In this document: positions 1 through 5,308 of the stretch, piece by piece | How the letters are laid out: each line of letters begins with the position of its first letter | Position numbering within the stretch: the first letter of the stretch is position 1 | Source of the DNA: JAYZDB01 sp036338025 | GTDB lineage: Bacteria; Planctomycetota; UBA1135; UBA2386 | Reading direction: 5' to 3' | DNA: 8,451 bases | NCBI GenBank assembly: GCA_036338025.1 | Contig: JAYZDB010000294.1 | Span: forward strand, 1 to 8,451 | Position numbers and translations under genes: made by a program | The notes under the pieces: model-generated | The model's input: the letters and a program-made list of their open reading frames with translations, nothing else | What the model was told of the DNA's origin: nothing | Database searches by the model: none

Positions 1-4
1 TGCG

Positions 5-1357
5 ATGGAGAAAGCGCTGGCCGCAGGCCTGCCGGCTGAGCGCTTCGTGGCTGGACCCCGCGAACTTTTCAAGACCATCGCCAAGACACCGGCCTACCGG
101 AAGTTGATGGCCGCACATGCAGAGCGCCTGGTCCACGGTCCGGTCCTGGGTCACCTGACCGATTCCCAGGTCAAAGTCTGGCTCCGAACCAGCAGACCCG
201 GGCCGGTCCGGGTTGCCATGACGCCCCGCAATTCGACCGACCCGACCAAGGTGATCCGGGCCGAGGGTCGAACATACGCCAGTACGGATTTCACCTGCGC
301 GATATGGGTTCGCAAGCTCGAGCCGATGACCGAATACGACTACACGGTTTCCGTTGGGCAAGGTCAGCCGATCGAAGGCGGCAGTTTCAAGACCCTCCAC
401 CGGCCGACGGACCTCGGCAAACTCACGATCGCGTTCGGCGGTGGAGCAGGCTACGTACCGCAACACGAGCGGATGTGGACCACCATTGAGTCCTTTGACC
501 CGGACCTGCTGCTGTTGTTGGGTGACAACATCTACATTGATGCTCCTACCCTGCCCGGCATGCAGCGCTACTGTTACTACCGGCGCCAGTCGCGTAGCGA
601 GTTTCGGCGTCTGGTGGCCAACACACCGGTCTACGCAATCTGGGATGACCACGACTTTGGCACCAATGACTGCCATGGTGGCCCATTGCCCGACGAACCA
701 CCGTGGAAGAAGGATGTCTACCGGGTGTTCTCCCAGAACTGGCCGAACCCGTACTTTGGGATCCAGGACGCTGCGGGCTGTTTTTTCGACTTTAGCGCCG
801 GCAACGTCTACTTCATCCTGCTGGACGGCCGCTGCTTTCGTGAGAATCCCAAGAACAGCGAGTCTCCCTCGATGCTTGGACAGCTGCAATTGGCATGGCT
901 GAAAGGTCGGTTGTCAGGACGCAACGAGCTGTTCAAGATTATTTGCTCGCCAGTTCCGTGGTCTTTTGAAACCAAGAACAACAGCTTGGATACCTGGAAT
1001 GGGTTTCGCGAGGAACGCGACGAGATCTTCGCGTTCCTCACTCGAATCCGGATGGAGGGAGTGCTTCTGCTGTCTGCGGACCGTCACCGTACGGATATCT
1101 GGAAACTTGAGCGACCCAAGATCAACAACACCCAGCCCTACCCCCTGATCGAACTGAATTCGTCTCGCTTGACCAACCAACATGTCCATCCGGAGATGAA
1201 GGCGGCTGAGTTTTCCTATAACAAGAAGCAGTCGTTCGGCTTTTTGGACATCGATTCCGGTGCCGAGGACCCCAAGATCGTGTTCAAGGCAATCAATATC
1301 GATGGCGAGATCGTCCACACCAAGACGATCCTCTACAGCAGCCTATGCTTCCAGTGA
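5..1357 (+). CDS. PhoD-family alkaline phosphatase-like metallophosphatase (possibly 5'-partial)
   Basis: The protein reads as a PhoD-like phosphodiesterase/alkaline phosphatase, which hydrolyses phosphate esters with a multi-metal centre. Numbering is from the ATG at 5. Residues ~43-131 resemble the fibronectin-like PhoD N-terminal domain (VHGPVLGHLTD, then a strand-rich stretch ending in GGSFKTL). The catalytic domain shows GDNIYID (D174, N175, Y177), WDDHDFGTND (213-222), LLDGRCF and a late SADRHRTDIW (357-366), which takes the place of the usual GDxH motif. The D-x-x-Y pair matches metal ligands known from the family. Two departures are seen: the family's FxSC-type segment is FGGGAGY (144-150), with no Cys, and the last motif has Ala in place of Gly. 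No signal peptide is visible. The frame is open to base 2 with no upstream stop, so the true start, and possibly a Tat or Sec signal, may lie outside the window. The substrate is unknown. It converges with the methyltransferase 24 bp downstream. Confidence 0.85.
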   Translation: MEKALAAGLPAERFVAGPRELFKTIAKTPAYRKLMAAHAERLVHGPVLGHLTDSQVKVWLRTSRPGPVRVAMTPRNSTDPTKVIRAEGRTYASTDFTCAIWVRKLEPMTEYDYTVSVGQGQPIEGGSFKTLHRPTDLGKLTIAFGGGAGYVPQHERMWTTIESFDPDLLLLLGDNIYIDAPTLPGMQRYCYYRRQSRSEFRRLVANTPVYAIWDDHDFGTNDCHGGPLPDEPPWKKDVYRVFSQNWPNPYFGIQDAAGCFFDFSAGNVYFILLDGRCFRENPKNSESPSMLGQLQLAWLKGRLSGRNELFKIICSPVPWSFETKNNSLDTWNGFREERDEIFAFLTRIRMEGVLLLSADRHRTDIWKLERPKINNTQPYPLIELNSSRLTNQHVHPEMKAAEFSYNKKQSFGFLDIDSGAEDPKIVFKAINIDGEIVHTKTILYSSLCFQ

Positions 1358-1381
1358 GCCTCCCGGGACAATCGGGTGCGG
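1358..1381. other. 24-bp convergent intergenic spacer
   Basis: This is the whole gap between the stops of the phosphatase (+) and methyltransferase (-). It holds a short CCCG/CGGG inverted pair around a 7-nt loop (1362-1376) but no T tract on either strand. It could be a weak bidirectional stop for two convergent transcripts. The 4-bp stem is too short to call a terminator. Confidence 0.3.
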
Positions 1382-2218
1382 CTAGCTGTCGGGCCGAATC
1401 CCTTCCGCCCAGCAGATCGGATACCACAGGGCGGAGTCAGGCCTCTGGCTCCAAGTAACCAGGGTGCCGAGTACTTCGTCGAATAGTTCTCCGGTGATAG
1501 CGGTCGAGGCCAGGATCGACTCTCGTGCAGCACGTAACACGTCGATGATGTTGTCGGTAACGAATTCCCAGCCGTCGGTGCCAGCATTGCCGCCGCCGAA
1601 TAAGCAACCGTTGCGACTCAACTGCAAGCCAGCAACCTGCATCATCGAACTGAGCTTCCGCCCGACAAACGGATCGCGACCACGGTCGACGACACCCCGT
1701 ACCAAGGCCCGCCACAACTCATCGACTGCGGGCATCGAGGGCCATAGTCGAAGGAGGTCGTTGTCATCGTCCATCAAGACCATACGACCACCCGGCCGTA
1801 GCGCTGGCATGAGGGTCTCGATTGCGCGTTGTGGATGGGACACGCGGGACATCACGAAGCGACAATGCACCAGGTCAAAGGTGCCGAATTCCTCTTCGCG
1901 GAGCGGCAGCGAGTAGAGATCACCTTGGCGCATGTCGATCAGGGATTCTTCCCCGTCGGATGCTGCCAATTCGAGCGATCGGTAGATGCGCCCTTCATTG
2001 TATTCGACGCAGACGACTGGTGGCGTGCCGCCCACCGTCCGCGCCATTCCTCGGGCAAAGAGGCCGAGGCCACTGCCCACTTCCAGGACTCGTTCGCCTG
2101 GTTTCAAACCGAGGCGATCCAGGCACTCCTGGTTCAGGAACCTATTCAGCCGCAACAGCCGATCGAGTTCCTGCGGATTCGCAACCTGGGGATCGTGTGA
2201 AGGCGAGACTTGTGACAT
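1382..2218 (-). CDS. Class I SAM-dependent methyltransferase (UbiE/Methyltransf_11-like)
   Basis: This 278-residue protein has a Rossmann-fold SAM-binding core. Motif I is VLEVGSGLGLFARGMA (44-59). It is followed by the acidic end of strand 2 in VVCVEYNE (E72, expected to bind the ribose hydroxyls), QGDLYSLPL (D100, near the adenine), FDLVHCRFVMSRVSHP (114-129) and the LRPGGRMVLMDDDND strand (140-154). The C-terminal ~110 residues form a helical cap (WPSMPAVDELW, then DPFVGRKL) that probably shapes the acceptor pocket. Nothing identifies the methyl acceptor, so a small molecule, quinone or lipid are all possible. The ATG at 2218 gives a complete domain with a short N-terminal helix. Only a weak GGGA lies about 8 nt upstream, while a TATGAT-like element ends 14 nt before the start. 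It is divergent from the secreted repeat protein and convergent with the phosphatase, so it is probably monocistronic. Confidence 0.88.
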   Translation of the reverse strand: MSQVSPSHDPQVANPQELDRLLRLNRFLNQECLDRLGLKPGERVLEVGSGLGLFARGMARTVGGTPPVVCVEYNEGRIYRSLELAASDGEESLIDMRQGDLYSLPLREEEFGTFDLVHCRFVMSRVSHPQRAIETLMPALRPGGRMVLMDDDNDLLRLWPSMPAVDELWRALVRGVVDRGRDPFVGRKLSSMMQVAGLQLSRNGCLFGGGNAGTDGWEFVTDNIIDVLRAARESILASTAITGELFDEVLGTLVTWSQRPDSALWYPICWAEGIRPDS

Positions 2219-2449
2219 AGGGCGAGTCCCGGATCATAGTCATCAAGAAGTCGCCGCTCTAGGTTTTGCATCCAGGTATGACCGCTCGACCGCAATCTGG
2301 TCGGGGTCTAAACAGGCAATTTCTCGCCGTGCACCCCACCCGGATCGGGTATTGCGTGGGCCCCGCTTGCAGGCTGTGCCGGCTGGTTGCTGGATCGTTT
2401 CCGGACTGGGCTTGACCGGTTGAAGGGACCAGCGGCTATCCTCTGCCCG
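2219..2449. promoter_or_regulatory. Divergent intergenic region between methyltransferase and secreted protein genes
   Basis: This 231-bp non-coding stretch must contain the promoters of both flanking genes. For the minus-strand methyltransferase, TATGAT (plus-strand ATCATA at 2233-2238) lies 14 nt from the start, without a good -35 at 16-18 bp. For the plus-strand gene, TTGACC (2412-2417) and TATCCT (2437-2442, 19-bp spacing) precede the ATG at 2450 by 7 nt. Two dyads are seen. One is CGACC/GGTCG with a 7-nt loop, extended to 7 bp with one G-T wobble (2285-2305). The other is ACCCG-GAT-CGGGT (2338-2350). Either could be an operator or an untranslated hairpin; neither has a poly-T tail. Confidence 0.5.
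2412..2442 (+). promoter_or_regulatory. Candidate sigma-70-type promoter for the secreted repeat protein gene
   Basis: TTGACC at 2412-2417 matches five of six -35 consensus bases. TATCCT at 2437-2442 matches four of six -10 bases, at a long 19-bp spacing. Transcription would begin almost at the ATG at 2450, giving a leaderless or near-leaderless message, consistent with the lack of a properly spaced Shine-Dalgarno sequence. The spacing is not ideal and the region is GC-rich, so this is a weak call. Confidence 0.3.
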
Positions 2450-4564
2450 ATGTCGCCCCTACCCAGTAGCCGGACCTTTGCCGCGCAGTTGTCCCTGGCG
2501 GTCCTCGCGCTCCTTGATGGCCTGGTTGCGCAGCTTGCTAGCGCCCAACCACCGCCCCTGATGCGCTGGCAACGCACGCTGGATGACGCTCTGGCCCTGG
2601 CTCGGCTCAAGAACCTTCCGCTTCTTGTGGTAGCCAACCAGGATGGCGAACTGGCTTGCGACTCCTTGGTGCGGAATCGGTACCGCGACAAGACGTTCGC
2701 AGGCCTGGCCAATCGATACGTGGCGGTGATCGGATCTGCCGATCGGCACAACAAGCAGGACTACGATGAGCGTGGGCGTCGCATCCCCTGCCCACGGTTT
2801 GGCTGTGTGACTTGCGGCGAGCACATCGCCATCGAACCTGAACTCTACAGCAGGTACTTCAAGGGCGAACGTGTCGCGCCCAGGCACATTGGAATTGGTA
2901 CCGACGGCAAGGAGAGGTTTGATCGCTACTTGGACACCGGCCTGCACAAGATCGACGAGTCGTTGCGGGAACATGCCGGTCAGAAGACAGCCGTGCCAAG
3001 TCTCAGCAGTTCCAGCCAATCGCTGGCGGGTCTTGCAAAGAGCCACTCCCACATCGACCGAGTCTCTTTGGAGACACGCTTCACCGCTGCCAGGCAGGTC
3101 GACAGACTCAAGATACTGAGTGTCGCGCACAAGAGCGGGGTTCGGCATCCGAGTCTGCTTCGGCTTGGCCTGCTCGCCGAACAAGACACGGTGGTTCGGG
3201 CCGCCGAGGAGGTTCTTGCCAAGACTGCCACCAAGGCCGACCTCGATCTATTGCTTCGGACCCTGGGAACCGCCGGGTCTGAGGAGAGTTACGTCCGCTG
3301 CATGCAAGGGCTGGAACGCGCCGCCAAGACCGACGACATCTGCCGCCGGGCCCTCACGATCCGTCGTGCCCTGAGTGAGCAGTCGAGCAGGATCGATCCG
3401 GAATGGTGGCGGAAGCTCTACCAGGAACATCAGGGCATTTCGACCACCAGCGACCTGGTGCCAGACGAGGAATTGGAGGATCTCGATGCCCGGATCGAGC
3501 AGAACACCAAGCGAGCACGCAAAGCAGATCTGAAGGGCAAGCACAGCCTCGCGATTGCTCGTGACACGCTTCGTTACGCCTTGAACAGGATCCAGAATTC
3601 GAAGGATCCGACCTTCTTGCTGCAGGATGCCAAGGGCGCGATCGAACGTGCGGAGAAGAACGGCGCGCCCGTTGCTGCGTCGTCAGTCTTGCGAACCCGT
3701 GTCCATTGGTTGCTCAATGAACTCGATGAAGCCGGCAAGGCCGCAGATCTGGCCATCAAGAATGCCGACAAGACTCAGTCGCTCCTGCACCTCGAGCCGA
3801 CCTCGCAACAGACCGCCGCGATCCTCGAGATCTACGCCAGATGTCAGATGCGGATCGTGCAATCTCCAAACTTGGCTGCCGAATATCCGGCGGCAGCGCT
3901 GACCGAAGCGCACCGGGCATGGCAGGCCTTGGCGGCGCACCCGCTTTGCGTCGAGACCCAACACAAGGCCCATCACGACTTGCTCCTTTATGTCGGAGCA
4001 CGGCGGATTGCTGGCCAGACCCTGCGGCAGGCGATCAAGCGCCTACCGACTGCCAGTCTCCTACACGAGGCGTTTCGTGAGCAGGTCCTTTGGGAGGGTG
4101 GTTGGCCGGGACTCAGTGCCGCGTATCGGACGATCCCGCGCAGCCAAGCCTCCAACAGTGCTATCGAGTGGTTCCAGGGATACGCCAGCTTGCTGGCGGC
4201 CGAGGGCTATGTGCGCCACGCCGTCGACAAGGACCCCGATGTGGTCTACCGCAGCGCGATCGAAGCGTTCCAGCGATGTGCTGACAGCAATCCAGACTAC
4301 CAGCGCTCTGCGGATCACTATGCCGCGATCTGCTGCGGAGGCCGCGCCAAGCTCGCGCTCGACAAGGGCGCCCATGCGACGGCAGTCGATGCACTCCTGG
4401 ATGGGGTGAAACTCTCACCGGCGACCTATCCGGTCACCGATGGGTTGCAAAACACCATGAAGCGCACGACCCGTCGGCTTCGTCGACGCATTGCCAAGGA
4501 CGCCAGCCTGCTTGAGAAATTGGACCGTGGGCTACGCGCGGCGGGCATAGATCCCGATCTATAG
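2450..4564 (+). CDS. Secreted protein: thioredoxin-like domain lacking CxxC, plus HEAT/TPR-like helical repeats
   Basis: This protein has no known name. I chose the ATG at 2450 over the in-frame ATG at 2387 because it begins a signal peptide: hydrophobic residues ~10-30 (with one Asp, D23) ending in ASA before QPPP, with predicted cleavage after residue 32. Residues ~40-100 look like the thioredoxin-like domain of planctomycete secreted proteins (W, an ALALARLKNLPLLVV strand, later RYVAVIG). However, the active-site CxxC is absent; ELACDSLV holds a single Cys70. Next comes a cluster CPRFGCVTCGEH (114-125) with Cys114, Cys119, Cys122 and His125, a plausible metal site. From ~185 to the end the protein is almost all helix. 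Residues ~205-330 resemble HEAT-like pairs and ~340-680 resemble TPR-like pairs, with a very basic stretch (TTRRLRRRIAK) near the C-terminus. Such folds usually bind proteins, and redox catalysis is unlikely. The total length is 704 residues. Its stop overlaps the stop of the convergent sigma gene. Confidence 0.75.
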   Translation: MSPLPSSRTFAAQLSLAVLALLDGLVAQLASAQPPPLMRWQRTLDDALALARLKNLPLLVVANQDGELACDSLVRNRYRDKTFAGLANRYVAVIGSADRHNKQDYDERGRRIPCPRFGCVTCGEHIAIEPELYSRYFKGERVAPRHIGIGTDGKERFDRYLDTGLHKIDESLREHAGQKTAVPSLSSSSQSLAGLAKSHSHIDRVSLETRFTAARQVDRLKILSVAHKSGVRHPSLLRLGLLAEQDTVVRAAEEVLAKTATKADLDLLLRTLGTAGSEESYVRCMQGLERAAKTDDICRRALTIRRALSEQSSRIDPEWWRKLYQEHQGISTTSDLVPDEELEDLDARIEQNTKRARKADLKGKHSLAIARDTLRYALNRIQNSKDPTFLLQDAKGAIERAEKNGAPVAASSVLRTRVHWLLNELDEAGKAADLAIKNADKTQSLLHLEPTSQQTAAILEIYARCQMRIVQSPNLAAEYPAAALTEAHRAWQALAAHPLCVETQHKAHHDLLLYVGARRIAGQTLRQAIKRLPTASLLHEAFREQVLWEGGWPGLSAAYRTIPRSQASNSAIEWFQGYASLLAAEGYVRHAVDKDPDVVYRSAIEAFQRCADSNPDYQRSADHYAAICCGGRAKLALDKGAHATAVDALLDGVKLSPATYPVTDGLQNTMKRTTRRLRRRIAKDASLLEKLDRGLRAAGIDPDL
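4559..4564. other. Palindromic tail-to-tail stop overlap (CTATAG)
   Basis: The hexamer CTATAG is its own reverse complement. On the plus strand it encodes the last Leu codon (CTA) and stop (TAG) of the secreted repeat protein. On the minus strand it encodes the last Leu codon and stop of the sigma factor. The two convergent genes therefore share exactly six bases, with no room for a terminator between them. Confidence 0.95.
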
Positions 4565-5215
4565 CGCGTCGACACCCATCTCCACGAGGATCTCGCGAAG
4601 TCGGGTCTTGGCTCGCTTGTACAAGGAACGCATCGTCGCGGCTTTCTTGTAGCCCATCTCCGTGGCGATCTCTTCAAACGCCATCTCACAGTGGTCCCGC
4701 AAGTCGATGATCGTCATGTGACGCTCATCGAGTTGCAGCAAGGCATCGCTGATTTTCTCCTCCAGATCTTTCCCACGCAGGATCTCGCTAGGCCGCGCGA
4801 GTGGCGACGCGATGTTTGGATCGGACATTGACGACGCGAATGCGTCACGCATCAGGCGCTCCCGACCGCCTCCCCGCTTCTTTGCATTGCGGAGTCTTGC
4901 CCGGTCGCGAATCTTGTTGACCGCGATAGTGGCCAACCAATTCCGGAATCCACCATCGCTGTGGTTTTCCTGGAACTTCCCGTGCTTGAGGCCTTCGAAC
5001 GCGAACATGAAGGTCTCCTGGACGACGTCATCCAGGTCGTTTGGTCCCTCCCGGCCCAGACGCAACGAGACGCTGCGCCGGACCCTATCGGCGTGGCGTG
5101 CGTAGAGTTGGGTGAACGCATCCTCATCCCCCGCCTTGGCCCGACGTACCAGGACCAGGGTTTGACCCGGATCCAGGGGCTTTCCACTGCCATCAGCGTC
5201 GTCTATCTCTTCCAT
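4559..5215 (-). CDS. ECF-like sigma-70 family RNA polymerase sigma factor (kinase-linked type)
   Basis: This 218-residue sigma factor has only regions 2 and 4. Region 2 (~20-108) includes LYARHADRVRR, the core-binding segment DLDDVVQETFMFAF (60-73) and FRNWLATIAVNKIRDRAR (90-107), which melts and reads the -10. A basic, Gly-rich linker (KKRGGGRERL) and a disordered stretch (SSMSDPNIASP) lead to region 4 (~150-212). There the helix-turn-helix MAFEEIATEMGYKKAATMRSL reads as AFEEIATEMG (179-188) followed by a recognition helix. The frame stays open upstream to 5674, but that extension lies inside the kinase gene and has no sigma homology, so I chose the ATG at 5215, which directly precedes region 2 with a short acidic leader (MEEIDDADGSG). 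The Shine-Dalgarno is weak (AGG about 6 nt upstream). It is divergent from the kinase by 93 bp, an arrangement known for planctomycete ECF-STK groups, suggesting control by that kinase. No anti-sigma gene is present. Confidence 0.88.
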   Translation of the reverse strand: MEEIDDADGSGKPLDPGQTLVLVRRAKAGDEDAFTQLYARHADRVRRSVSLRLGREGPNDLDDVVQETFMFAFEGLKHGKFQENHSDGGFRNWLATIAVNKIRDRARLRNAKKRGGGRERLMRDAFASSMSDPNIASPLARPSEILRGKDLEEKISDALLQLDERHMTIIDLRDHCEMAFEEIATEMGYKKAATMRSLYKRAKTRLREILVEMGVDAL

Positions 5216-5308
5216 GAACCTGGCCCTATCATAATCTCTAGCAAGCAAGAAACTGGAACCGTTCCAGGCCGTGGCCGGAAGTCGCTGATTGCAGTACCTT
5301 GAAAATCG
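5216..5308. promoter_or_regulatory. Divergent sigma factor/kinase control region
   Basis: This 93-bp gap between two start codons must drive both genes. It holds a perfect 15-bp dyad at 5253-5267. It also holds a TATGAT element on the minus strand (plus-strand ATCATA at 5228-5233) whose end is 12 nt from the sigma ATG, and TACCTT (5295-5300) 8 nt before the kinase ATG. Neither gene has a good Shine-Dalgarno. The spacing to good -35 hexamers is poor for both -10-like elements, so the exact promoters are not settled. Confidence 0.55.
5253..5267. promoter_or_regulatory. 15-bp perfect dyad with GGAAC on both strands (candidate operator or bidirectional ECF -35)
   Basis: The sequence CTGGAAC-C-GTTCCAG is a 7-bp inverted repeat around one base. 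Each arm contains GGAAC, the core of many ECF sigma -35 elements, one reading toward the kinase and one toward the sigma gene. No convincing ECF -10 (CGTC or TCTGA type) sits 16-17 bp from either arm; a GTCG at 5281-5284 is about 21 bp away on the plus strand. A homodimeric repressor site is the alternative reading. The dyad is plainly visible; its function is inferred. Confidence 0.5.

Noticed and set aside
354..902. 182-codon open frame on the plus strand
   Set aside because: It is an out-of-frame shadow within the PhoD-like gene, with Arg/Ser/Thr-rich low-complexity translation and no domain.
1362..1376. Possible bidirectional terminator between the phosphatase and methyltransferase genes
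   Set aside because: The stem is only 4 bp and no T tract follows on either strand.
2387..2449. Upstream in-frame ATG for the secreted protein
   Set aside because: Starting here would put 21 mostly polar residues before the signal peptide. The ATG at 2450 gives a normal signal peptide.
2459..3184. 241-codon open frame on the minus strand
   Set aside because: It is antisense to the signal peptide and thioredoxin-like domain of the secreted protein, and the composition looks like a GC-rich shadow frame.
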